Shown here piece after piece: positions 44,818 through 53,464 of a stretch of DNA of 64,000 nt. The notes beneath the pieces are model-generated. The model saw only the letters and a list, made by a program, of their open reading frames with translations. It ran no database searches and was not told where the DNA came from. The stretch's first letter is position 1. Every line of letters starts with the position of its first letter. The stretch spans positions 2,108,001 through 2,172,000 of the forward strand of contig NZ_CP155619.1 in assembly GCF_039697315.1 (NCBI RefSeq), read 5' to 3'. The stretch comes from Pseudomonas abietaniphila. Its GTDB lineage: Bacteria; Pseudomonadota; Gammaproteobacteria; Pseudomonadales; Pseudomonadaceae. Both the position numbers and the translations under genes were made by a program.

Positions 44818-45387
44818 ATGTCTACCTCACCCGTCACGCTGATGGTTGCCCGTCGCGTCGCCCACGGCCGCTATCAGGAACTGATTGCCTGGCTGCATGA
44901 AGGCGAACAACTCGCTACCGACTTCCCCGGCTACCTGGGTTCAGGTGTGCTCGCACCGCCTCCGGGTGACGACGAATTCCAGATCATTTTCCGCTTTGCC
45001 GACGAAGCCACCATGCACGCCTGGGAGCATTCGGCCTCCCGACGCTCATGGTTGGTGCGCGGCAGCGGCCTGTTCGCAAAAAATTCCGTGCACCGCGTAC
45101 GTGGCATGGACGGCTGGTTCGGCACCGTCGGTCAGCGCCCTCCTCGCTGGAAACAGGCAGTGGCCATCTGGCTCGCGTTCTTTCCCGTGTCGCTGATCTT
45201 CAACTATGTACTGGGCCCGCTGCTTGCGCAGTTCGATTTGCTGCCGCGGATCATGATCAGCACCCTGATTCTTACGCCGTTAATGGTCTTCTGGTTCATT
45301 CCGCTCTCAACGCACTTGTTGTCCGGCTGGTTGAACAGCAGCACACCTGCCACCACGCCACCTGCCGAATCCGCTTCGACCCGATGA
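44818..45387 (+). CDS. antibiotic-biosynthesis-monooxygenase-domain membrane protein
   Basis: A 189-residue protein. Residues 1-100 form an ABM-like ferredoxin fold (VTLMVARRVAHGRYQELIAW, DEFQIIFRFADEATMHAWEH). Two membrane helices follow (AVAIWLAFFPVSLIFNYVLG, IMISTLILTPLMVFWFIPLS). Related ABM-membrane proteins are part of light-induced sets in Pseudomonas, as I recall. It is divergent from the LitR-type gene, so control by that regulator is likely. GGAG lies 9-12 bases before the start. Catalytic activity cannot be claimed. Confidence 0.83.
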   Translation: MSTSPVTLMVARRVAHGRYQELIAWLHEGEQLATDFPGYLGSGVLAPPPGDDEFQIIFRFADEATMHAWEHSASRRSWLVRGSGLFAKNSVHRVRGMDGWFGTVGQRPPRWKQAVAIWLAFFPVSLIFNYVLGPLLAQFDLLPRIMISTLILTPLMVFWFIPLSTHLLSGWLNSSTPATTPPAESASTR

Positions 45388-45725
45388 TGGACAGCGCGCA
45401 TTCTCAAGCAAGCGCGCTACCACGGCGAATGGCGAACGAAAACGCGAATCGCATCTGTCCCGGCCGGCGCCCTACCCTGTAGGAGCGCGCTTACCCGCGA
45501 ATGCGCCCGGCAAGACGCTGCAACCTTGACTGCCCCACCGCTCCAGCCTGCAACCGCCAAATGCCCCTCTTTGCTCAGAGTTGTACAGCACTGACCATTG
45601 GGTTAACTTTGCCACAGACGGTCGACCTCTGATGGCGCAATGAAACCAATTGCCGCCTGCGCTTCAGATATCGGCACGCCCGCGACCTCCCGGTTTTCTT
45701 CTCCCTGATAAGCGCGTGAGCTGCC
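45388..45725. promoter_or_regulatory. intergenic region upstream of the pterin operon
   Basis: No gene seen. It has a REP arm (45478-45505, TGTAGGAGCGCGCTTACCCG) and, further on, TTGTACAGC at 45581, resembling the palindrome before the LitR-type gene. The folM promoter is probably between 45580 and 45700. Confidence 0.5.
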
Positions 45726-46436
45726 ATGGCTTCCTCTCTTGACCCTGTCCTCATCACTGGTGCCAGCCAGCGTATCGGTCTGCATTGCGCGGAACGGTTG
45801 CTGGACGACGGTTATCCGGTGATTGTCAGCTACCGGACCGAGCGGCCCGGCGTGCAGGCGCTAAGGGACAAAGGCGCCGTTGCGATTCAGGCTGATTTTT
45901 CCTCGCAAGAAAGCGTGATGGCGTTTATCGCGCAGCTCAAAGGCATCACCGACAGTCTTCGCGCAATCGTCCACAATGCCTCGGAATGGCTGGCCGAGAC
46001 CCAAGGCGACGAAGGCGACGTGTTCATGCGCATGTTCAACGTGCACATGCTTGCGCCGTATCTGATCAACCTGCACTGCGCCGAACTGCTGAAGCGTTCT
46101 GCGATGGCAGACATTATTCACATCGGTGACGACGTCACGCGCAAAGGCAGCAGCAAGCACATCGCTTACTGCGCCAGCAAAGCGGGTATGGATAACCTGA
46201 CCCTGTCGTTTGCCGCCCGGTATGCCCCAGACATCAAGGTCAACGGCATCGCCCCTGCCATGCTGATGTTCAAACCAGACGACGATGCGGCGTACCGCAC
46301 TACCACCCTGGCCAAATCGGCATTGGGCATCGAACCCGGTCCCGACGTGATCTATCAAAGCCTGCGCTACCTGATGGACAACCCCTACGTCACCGGCACC
46401 ACACTGACCGTAAACGGTGGACGGCACGTCAAGTAA
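45726..46436 (+). CDS. folM: dihydromonapterin reductase
   Basis: A 236-residue SDR: ITGASQRIGLHCAERLLDDG at the N-terminus, HNASEW in place of the NNAG motif, and the catalytic YCASKAG. FolM reduces dihydromonapterin to tetrahydromonapterin, the cofactor for phenylalanine hydroxylase in Pseudomonas. It is followed at 21 bp by folE and then folX, the order of PA3437-PA3439, which supplies the whole monapterin pathway. GTGAG lies about seven bases before the start. Confidence 0.92.
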   Translation: MASSLDPVLITGASQRIGLHCAERLLDDGYPVIVSYRTERPGVQALRDKGAVAIQADFSSQESVMAFIAQLKGITDSLRAIVHNASEWLAETQGDEGDVFMRMFNVHMLAPYLINLHCAELLKRSAMADIIHIGDDVTRKGSSKHIAYCASKAGMDNLTLSFAARYAPDIKVNGIAPAMLMFKPDDDAAYRTTTLAKSALGIEPGPDVIYQSLRYLMDNPYVTGTTLTVNGGRHVK

Positions 46437-46457
46437 GCCGCCCCGAGGAACCCTTTG

Positions 46458-47018
46458 ATGACCTTGTCACTGCCACAACACTACCGTGAAATCCTTGTCG
46501 GCCTGGGCGAAGACCCGGAGCGCGAAGGTTTGCTGGACACCCCCAAGCGCGCGGCCAAGGCGATGCAATACCTGTGTCACGGCTACGACCAGACGCTGGA
46601 AGAAATCGTCAACGGCGCGCTCTTTGCGTCCGACAACGACGAAATGGTGATCGTCAAAGACATCGAACTGTATTCGCTGTGCGAGCATCACTTGCTGCCT
46701 TTCATCGGCAAGGCCCACGTGGCGTACATCCCGACGGGCAAAGTACTGGGCCTGTCGAAGATCGCGCGCATCGTAGACATGTTCGCGCGTCGCTTGCAGA
46801 TTCAGGAAAACCTGACCCGCCAGATCGCCGATGCTATCCAGGGCGTGACCAGCGCTGCCGGTGTGGCGGTGGTGATTGAAGCCCAACACATGTGCATGAT
46901 GATGCGCGGCGTGGAAAAGCAGAACTCGACCATGAACACGTCGGTGATGCTTGGCGCGTTCCGCGAATCGACCACGACACGGATGGAATTCCTGCAACTG
47001 ATCGGACGGAGCAAGTAG
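46458..47018 (+). CDS. folE: GTP cyclohydrolase I
   Basis: A 186-residue FolE. The zinc-binding region is [20 protein letters not shown] (Cys, His), the partner Cys is in [16 protein letters not shown], and the catalytic [20 protein letters not shown] is intact. It converts GTP to dihydroneopterin triphosphate. The ATG at 46458 follows GAGGAA; a TTG at 46455 is less likely. It is one of the usual two or more FolE paralogues in Pseudomonas, here dedicated by position to monapterin. Confidence 0.95.
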   Translation: MTLSLPQHYREILVGLGEDPEREGLLDTPKRAAKAMQYLCHGYDQTLEEIVNGALFASDNDEMVIVKDIELYSLCEHHLLPFIGKAHVAYIPTGKVLGLSKIARIVDMFARRLQIQENLTRQIADAIQGVTSAAGVAVVIEAQHMCMMMRGVEKQNSTMNTSVMLGAFRESTTTRMEFLQLIGRSK

Positions 47019-47022
47019 TCCC

Positions 47023-47394
47023 ATGGCAAGACTCGAACCAGGCACCGCACGCATCAGGGTCAAGGACCTGTGCCTGCGCACCTACATCGGCATCAACGAA
47101 GACGAAATCCTCAACAAACAGGACGTGCTGATCAACCTGACGATTTTGTATGCGGCTCAGGAAGCGGTCCGCGACAACGACATCGATCACGCCCTGAATT
47201 ACCGCACCATCACCAAAGCGATCATCCAGCACGTCGAAAACAATCGCTTCGCCTTGCTCGAACGGCTGACGCAGGAAGTGCTGGACCTTGTGATGAGCCA
47301 CGAACCCGTGCAGTACGCCGAAGTGGAAGTCGACAAGCCGCATGCCCTGCGCTTTGCAGAGTCGGTGTCCATTACCCTGGCGGCCGAACGCTGA
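47023..47394 (+). CDS. folX: dihydroneopterin triphosphate 2'-epimerase
   Basis: A 123-residue protein of the FolB/FolX fold ([60 protein letters not shown]). FolX epimerises dihydroneopterin triphosphate to the monapterin form, between the FolE and FolM steps. Only 4 bp separate it from folE, so this is a tight operon. GGAGC lies 6-10 bases before the start codon. Confidence 0.93.
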   Translation: MARLEPGTARIRVKDLCLRTYIGINEDEILNKQDVLINLTILYAAQEAVRDNDIDHALNYRTITKAIIQHVENNRFALLERLTQEVLDLVMSHEPVQYAEVEVDKPHALRFAESVSITLAAER

Positions 47395-47435
47395 TTCCGA
47401 CGATGGAGCACGTTCCGCTGCGGGACATGTTCCAT

Positions 47436-47523
47436 TGTGGGAGCGAATTCATTCGCGACAGGCAGGCACATCCAACACCGGGATCGGATGTGCGACCACA
47501 TCGCGAATGAATTCGCTCCCACA
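47436..47523. repeat. REP pair
   Basis: TGTGGGAGCGAATTCATTCG and CGAATGAATTCGCTCCCACA flank about 48 bp between folX and the DUF1244 gene; nearly the same arms occur at 15377-15463. Confidence 0.87.
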
Positions 47524-47611
47524 GGTCATGTGTCCGTTCGACGGACACCATTGCCCGCCCCGCCCTGCACTCTTATCATCCGCCCCATCATTTCTTCGCA
47601 CAGAGCCCGTC

Positions 47612-47908
47612 ATGACCGAGCAACAACGCCTCGAACTCGAAGCCGCCGCCTTCCGTCGTCTGGTTGCGCACCTGGACAGCCGCAAGGATGTGCAGAACAT
47701 CGACCTGATGAACCTGTCCGGTTTTTGCCGGAACTGCCTGTCCAAGTGGTACAAGGCCGCCGCCGACGAGAAGCAGATCGACATCAGCCTCGATGACGCC
47801 CGCGAAGTGGTCTATGGCATGCCGTACAGCGAGTGGAAATCCCTTTATCAGAAAGAAGCCAGCGCCGACCAGCAGGCCGCGTTTGCCAAGGAAAAGAAAC
47901 ATGACTGA
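47612..47908 (+). CDS. DUF1244 domain-containing protein
   Basis: A 98-residue protein with FRRLVAHLDSRKDVQNIDLM and FCRNCLSKWYKAAADEKQID, the DUF1244 hallmark with a CxxC pair, then MPYSEWKSLYQKEA. Of unknown function. Its end overlaps the HopJ gene by 8 bp. The start is at the first Met of the family; the open frame upstream is the REP pair. Confidence 0.92.
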   Translation: MTEQQRLELEAAAFRRLVAHLDSRKDVQNIDLMNLSGFCRNCLSKWYKAAADEKQIDISLDDAREVVYGMPYSEWKSLYQKEASADQQAAFAKEKKHD

Positions 47909-48242
47909 CTTGAACACCCTGCGCGCCAGTCTCAACAGTGGCGAACACGTATTCGCCGACACCCTGGCGTTCGTGGCTGCGCACTACGACTACCAGCCGC
48001 AAGCGTTCAGCAACGGTCCGGTGGAGAACGCCGCAGGCCAGAACGAAGGCTCGTGCAAGACGCTGGGCCTGGCACTGCTGGAAGGCTTGAGCGACGAAGA
48101 AGCCCTGCTGGCCTTCGGTGAGCATTATCGTTCGGTCGTCGCAACGCCAGACGGCAGCGACCACGGCAACATCCGTGCGCTGATCGTCCATGGTTTGGCG
48201 GGCGTCACGTTCAGCGCGCAGCCGCTGACGCGCAAGGCCTGA
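47901..48242 (+). CDS. HopJ-family protein
   Basis: A 113-residue protein: DTLAFVAAHYDYQPQAFSNG and NEGSCKTLGLALLEGLSDEE, LLAFGEHYRSVVATPDGSDH. Called HopJ because of a P. syringae member named as a type III effector candidate; wide distribution suggests a housekeeping role instead. It overlaps the DUF1244 gene (same pair in many Pseudomonas), with an SD-like AAGGAAAAG just inside. Confidence 0.92.
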   Translation: MTDLNTLRASLNSGEHVFADTLAFVAAHYDYQPQAFSNGPVENAAGQNEGSCKTLGLALLEGLSDEEALLAFGEHYRSVVATPDGSDHGNIRALIVHGLAGVTFSAQPLTRKA

Positions 48243-48255
48243 CACCCCTCGCCCT

Positions 48256-48404
48256 TGTAGGAGCGCGACTGTGTCTGGGCCGCATCCGGACGATCGGCGA
48301 CGCAGTCGTCGTAGAATCAGTGCAATGCGGTATCGCTGATGCACCGCGTTATCCGGTTTTACTGCCGCTGCGCGCCAGATCGCGGGACAAGCCACGCTCC
48401 TACA
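48256..48404 (+). repeat. 149-bp repeat element, copy 3
   Basis: Starts TGTAGGAGCGCGACTGTGTC, then TGGGCCGCATCCGGACGATC, and ends GATCGCGGGACAAGCCACGC TCCTACA. It agrees in length and ends with copy 2 (11944-12092), with a partly different middle. Confidence 0.78.
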
Positions 48405-48426
48405 CGTGATTGCGGTCAACAGGCAT

Positions 48427-48457
48427 AAAAAAACCGGCCCAATGAGCCGGTTTTTTT
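48427..48457. terminator. bidirectional terminator between HopJ and trxB genes
   Basis: AAAAAAACCGGC, CCAATGA loop, GCCGGTTTTTTT. Both flanks have A/T tracts, so the convergent genes on either side share it. Confidence 0.94.
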
Positions 48458-48473
48458 GTGTTGAAGCGGCCGA

Positions 48474-49445
<972 letters not shown>

Positions 49446-49611
49446 CTATCGACCGGCCATCGTTACGTGTGGTCGGAGTTACTGAAAGCTGGACCGGCGC
49501 ACCGGCTGAATTAAAAAGGACCCGCGAGCGCGCTTGGGGAAGGTTGACTCGCCAATCCTGAAATCTGGAAGCTGCGACCGAAGTCGCAGCGACGGTATTA
49601 CAAGCTCTTCT

Positions 49612-50211
49612 TTACAAGCTCTTCGCGTTTTCAGCCAGGTAATCGGCAACGCCCGAAGCGTCAGCCTTCATGCCTTTCTGGCCTGGACGCCAGCCAGCCG
49701 GGCAGACTTCGCCGTGCTGCTCGGTGAACTGCAGTGCTTCGACCAGACGAACCATGTCGTCTACGTCGCGGCCCAGTGGCAGGTTGTTCACCACCTGATG
49801 CTGAACCACACCCGCCTGGTCGATCAGGAACGAACCGCGCAGCGCAACGCCGTCTTCGTGTTCGATACCGTAAGCGCGAGTGATCTCGTGCTTGATGTCG
49901 GCGACCATGGTGAACTGGACCGGACCAATGCCGCCCTTTTCAACCGGGGTGTTGCGCCATGCGGCGTGGGTGAAGTGCGAGTCGACGGAAACGCCAACCA
50001 CTTCAACGCCCAGGTCGCGGAATTTAGCGATGCGGTTGTCGTGCGCGATGATTTCCGACGGGCACACGAACGTGAAGTCCAGAGGCCAGAAGAACAGCAC
50101 GACGTATTTGCCACGCAAAGAGGACAGCTTGAAGCTGTCGACGATCGAACCGTCACCCAGGACTGCCGCTGCGGTGAAGTCAGGGGCTTGTTTGTTTACC
50201 AGAACGCTCAT
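49612..50211 (-). CDS. 2-Cys peroxiredoxin (AhpC/TSA family)
   Basis: A 199-residue typical 2-Cys peroxiredoxin. The peroxidatic Cys50 is in DFTFVCPSE, the resolving Cys170 in GEVCPAGWRPGQ. It detoxifies peroxides using thioredoxin, which fits the trxB gene downstream (175 bp). AGGAG before 50211 settles the start; a TTG upstream is not favoured. It corresponds to PA0848. Confidence 0.94.
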   Translation of the reverse strand: MSVLVNKQAPDFTAAAVLGDGSIVDSFKLSSLRGKYVVLFFWPLDFTFVCPSEIIAHDNRIAKFRDLGVEVVGVSVDSHFTHAAWRNTPVEKGGIGPVQFTMVADIKHEITRAYGIEHEDGVALRGSFLIDQAGVVQHQVVNNLPLGRDVDDMVRLVEALQFTEQHGEVCPAGWRPGQKGMKADASGVADYLAENAKSL

Positions 50212-50472
50212 TGAGACTCCTTCGAGGTTCAAAGTGAATGGGAATAGGTCTAAAAGTTGCCCGCAAGCTTATCGGGGCGGCGAAGATTAAGGAAATATCG
50301 TTTCACAATCCAGCTCATAGACCGCACCTATTCCGACAAACCGTTTCGCGCGTCCTGCCGATAGACTTTACCGTCGCCAGAGTGTTTCGGCGAATGTCAC
50401 GGTGCTGATCCGGCTTCCGCCGCCCACGCAAAGCCGGTAAGGTCGGCGCGTTTTCAACGATTGGAGGATCAC

Positions 50473-51228
50473 ATGCCCGCACCCGCTCTGTCCGGCCCGC
50501 AATACCTGCGCGAAGGCCTGAAACTGGTCCTCAGCCCCGGCCTGCGTTTATTCGTCCTGTTGCCCCTGACCATCAATCTGGTGCTGTTCAGCGCGCTGAT
50601 TTATTTCGCGGGGCACGAATTCAGCCTATGGGTCAATTCGTTCATGCCAACGTTGCCCAGTTGGCTAAGCTTCCTTAATTACATTCTCTGGCCCCTGTTC
50701 GTGGTGCTGGTGGTGTTGATGGTGTTTTTCACCTTCACCATGATCGCCAACATCATCGCGGCACCATTCAACGGCTTTCTGTCGGAAAAGGTCGAAGTCG
50801 TCCTGCGGGGCACCGATGACTTTCCGGCGTTCAGCTGGGGCGAACTGATCGAAATGATCCCGCGCACCCTCAGTCGTGAAATGCGCAAGCTCGGCTACTT
50901 TCTGCCGCGCGCCATCGGCCTGTTCATCCTGTCGTGGATCCCCGTGGTCAACATCATCGCCGCGCCGCTCTGGCTGCTGTTCGGCGTCTGGATGATGGCG
51001 ATTCAGTACATCGACTACCCGGCCGACAACCACAAAATGAGCTGGCAAGACATGCTCGCCTGGCTACGCGCCAAACGCTGGCAGAGCATGAGCTTCGGCG
51101 GCATCGTTTATCTGGTGCTGCTGATCCCGGTGGTCAACATCCTGATGATGCCTGCGGCGGTGGCCGGAGCGACGTTGTTCTGGGTGCGCGAGCGAGGGGC
51201 GGAGACGCAGGTGGAACGGGTTCGCTGA
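50473..51228 (+). CDS. cysZ: sulfate transporter CysZ
   Basis: A 251-residue membrane protein of the EI24/CysZ family, with about four to six helices: [88 protein letters not shown] precedes the ATG at 50473. It is the last conserved-core gene before the island. Confidence 0.93.
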   Translation: MPAPALSGPQYLREGLKLVLSPGLRLFVLLPLTINLVLFSALIYFAGHEFSLWVNSFMPTLPSWLSFLNYILWPLFVVLVVLMVFFTFTMIANIIAAPFNGFLSEKVEVVLRGTDDFPAFSWGELIEMIPRTLSREMRKLGYFLPRAIGLFILSWIPVVNIIAAPLWLLFGVWMMAIQYIDYPADNHKMSWQDMLAWLRAKRWQSMSFGGIVYLVLLIPVVNILMMPAAVAGATLFWVRERGAETQVERVR

Positions 51229-51312
51229 TGCTTCTACTCCACTCGCCTGAGCGTCAGTAAGTAACGTAAGCATTGCCCCTTCCCAGCCAACTGATACACA
51301 AGGCTGGTACAC

Positions 51313-52608
51313 ATGGCATTGATAGCACAACCATTCAGGCACCCAGACTCAGGCATCTACTACCTCCGGCGTCGGGTGCCGGATGATCTCAGGCACATCA
51401 TCGGCAAGACCGAAATACGTCGCTCGTTGAACACGCGAAATCACCAGCAAGCGAAATCGGCGTTTGCTGTCGCGTACGCGGAATCCGAACAGCTTTTTCA
51501 TAATGCACGCCACGGCCTCAATTCTGAGCATCATAAGCTGCACGAGATCACGTCTCTCCCGCTCGCAGCACCAGCACCAGCCCCGGTGAAAATGGAAAGC
51601 CATGTACGGCTTTCGGAAGTACTTACTGACTACGTTAAGGCCATATCCATGTCGGACAGGCCTGCATACGTGTCCCGTCGTCACGGAGTTGATTACAGTC
51701 GAGCGGTCAATCGCTTCATTACGGACATGGGTGACAAACCCATAACGGCGATCCAGCCCTCGGACATACACGCGTTTGCTGCCAAACTACTCCAGCCGTC
51801 AAGTGATCAGGTCAAACCGCTCGCAACTTCATCCACCCGCCTGTTATTGGCGAGGCTCTCATCAGTGATGGCGTTCGCCGTCGACCACGGGCAGATCGAG
51901 ACAAACCCAGTCACCGCATCCCGAATTCACAAACGCCTCGGATCAGGTAAGCCGAAACGCCGCCTGGACGATAATCGGGGGTATAGATGGGACGAACTGG
52001 TCACTTTGTTCAGCCATGCAGAGTTTCAAAAGCTCCGGACAGCGGAGGGACGACCGGGCTATGCATTGTTCTGGATACCGCTGATGGCGGCCTACACCGG
52101 AGGACGACGGGAGGAACTGGCTCAGCTATATGTCCGGGACATCCATCAACACGAGAGCGGAAGTTGGTTCATACGGATCATCGACGACCGCCCTGACAAG
52201 TCCGTGAAGACCGACAGTAGCCGCAGGGAAATCCCAGTGCATGAGGATTTGATCGCGCTAGGGTTTCTGACATTGGTGCAGGATCGGCAGCCAGAAGACA
52301 GAGTCTTCCCTCAGCTCATCAAGGTGTCCGATGGTTTCGCCGGGATCGTGACCAAGGCTTGGCGTCCAATCACAGCAAGGTGCGGAGTGTATCAGCCAGG
52401 CCGAAACCCGCTTCACGCGTTCCGACACAGCTTCAAGACACTCGCAAGGGAACATGGCATTCCGAAGGAAGTAAGCGACTGGATCACTGGCCATGCGACC
52501 GGACACATCGGAGACAGCTATGGTATTAACCCGCTTTCTCGAATGGCGCTGGAAATAAAGAAGCTGCCCAGTATCGCGAAGGCGGCAGGGCTGCTCGCGG
52601 ACGCGTGA
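51313..52608 (+). CDS. tyrosine-type site-specific integrase
   Basis: A 431-residue integrase with an N-terminal SAM-like arm (YYLRRRVPDDLRHIIGKTEI, DUF6538-type), a core-binding domain, and the full catalytic set: Arg in TGGRREELAQ, HAFRHSFK, GHATGH and the nucleophile Tyr in GDSYGINPL. It is the first gene after the conserved block, so it probably defines one island end. Upstream, TGATACACA and TGGTACACA lie close together, candidate arm or attachment sites. No tRNA is adjacent. Confidence 0.93.
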   Translation: MALIAQPFRHPDSGIYYLRRRVPDDLRHIIGKTEIRRSLNTRNHQQAKSAFAVAYAESEQLFHNARHGLNSEHHKLHEITSLPLAAPAPAPVKMESHVRLSEVLTDYVKAISMSDRPAYVSRRHGVDYSRAVNRFITDMGDKPITAIQPSDIHAFAAKLLQPSSDQVKPLATSSTRLLLARLSSVMAFAVDHGQIETNPVTASRIHKRLGSGKPKRRLDDNRGYRWDELVTLFSHAEFQKLRTAEGRPGYALFWIPLMAAYTGGRREELAQLYVRDIHQHESGSWFIRIIDDRPDKSVKTDSSRREIPVHEDLIALGFLTLVQDRQPEDRVFPQLIKVSDGFAGIVTKAWRPITARCGVYQPGRNPLHAFRHSFKTLAREHGIPKEVSDWITGHATGHIGDSYGINPLSRMALEIKKLPSIAKAAGLLADA

Positions 52609-52689
52609 GCGAATCGTCTGGCACAACGAGCTTGCGGACAGGTATCAACGTAGCTCGCCGCTCGGCTCGTCGTACAGGTATCGGGGTGA

Positions 52690-52905
52690 TGCCCGACACC
52701 GGGCGAGCTGAGCGTCACCGACCCAAGGAAAACGTTCCATAGCTTCCGCCACACGCTCATTGACGACCTGCGAGATGCTGGAGTTCAAGATTCACTGATC
52801 AAACGAATCGTCGGACATGAGGATGGGGCAGTCACGTTCAGCGTCTATGGCAGTCGCAGCCCATTGAAGGCGATGGCTGAGGCTTTGTCAAAGATCGAAT
52901 TGTGA
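52690..52905 (+). pseudogene. C-terminal remnant of a second tyrosine integrase
   Basis: A 71-codon open stretch with no start, translating as VTDPRKTFHSFRHTLIDDLR, AGVQDSLIKRIVGHEDG, VTFSVYGSRSPLKAMAEAL. It holds HSFRH, GHEDG and the SVY nucleophile, and is not the same protein as the intact integrase just upstream (HAFRH/GHATG/DSYG). The preceding codons are broken by stops. It is probably what is left of a previous element in the same site. Confidence 0.85.
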
Positions 52906-52924
52906 GTCTGGCAGCCCAAAACAT

Positions 52925-53004
52925 GTCGAACATTTAGGTAATAAGTCGAACACTTAAGCAATAAGTCGCACACTTAGGCATTAAGTCGAACACTAACACT
53001 GAAC
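52925..53004 (+). repeat. four 20-bp direct repeats (iteron-like array)
   Basis: Units begin at 52925, 52945, 52965 and 52985, exactly 20 bp apart. The consensus is GTCGAACACTTAGGCAATAA; unit 3 has GTCGCAC, and unit 4 diverges after GTCGAACACTAA. A-rich sequence follows directly. The spacing, near two helical turns, is typical of replication-initiator or regulator binding sites. About 460 bp separate it from the helicase-like gene. Confidence 0.8.
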
Positions 53005-53464
53005 AAATAAATACTAAAACCAGTAAATTGAGCCCCAACAGCGACAAGCTGCTAAAAAACGCCAGCAAATCGCACTCTAAAACCAATAAATCGAAGATTA
53101 ATAAAAAATAAAAAATCAGCAAAAAAAAAACACAACCAAGAGCTATCTTTCGATTGACAGACTTGGAGAACGACTGGATGATTACTTCGAAAACGCAAAC
53201 TGGCAGCTTGAGACTTATCAGGCATATCACAAAGCTCGGCAAAACCTGTTTGATATCGAAAAAACTTACCCAAAGAAAAAGCGTCGCGAGCGTATGGCCA
53301 AGATTGAACGACTGAGAAACCTGACTTAACTTTCCAGAATTGCAGCCAAGCCCAAGAGCAAGGGTTCACTTATCTAGCCTAGCTTCACAAGCTACCAGAG
53401 CGCTATTGAGACTTCACAAACTTCTAACCAAAGACTCACAGCTTTGGCAGTGCATTGCTAAACC
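53005..53464. other. A-rich region with decayed short ORF before the helicase-like gene
   Basis: The stretch is strongly A-rich (including A10 at 53121-53130). A frame open from 53105 to 53329 without ATG translates SYLSIDRLGERLDDYFENAN, ...KTYPKKKRRERMAKIERLRN, reading like the end of a real protein. A different frame upstream is Lys/Ser/Asn-rich. Frameshift in the A-runs or a decayed gene is possible. The AT-rich stretch next to iterons is also what an origin would look like. Confidence 0.4.

Noticed and set aside
47901..48242. HopJ gene as evidence of a type III secretion effector locus
   Set aside because: The family is widespread in bacteria without type III secretion and sits here with DUF1244; no secretion genes are nearby.
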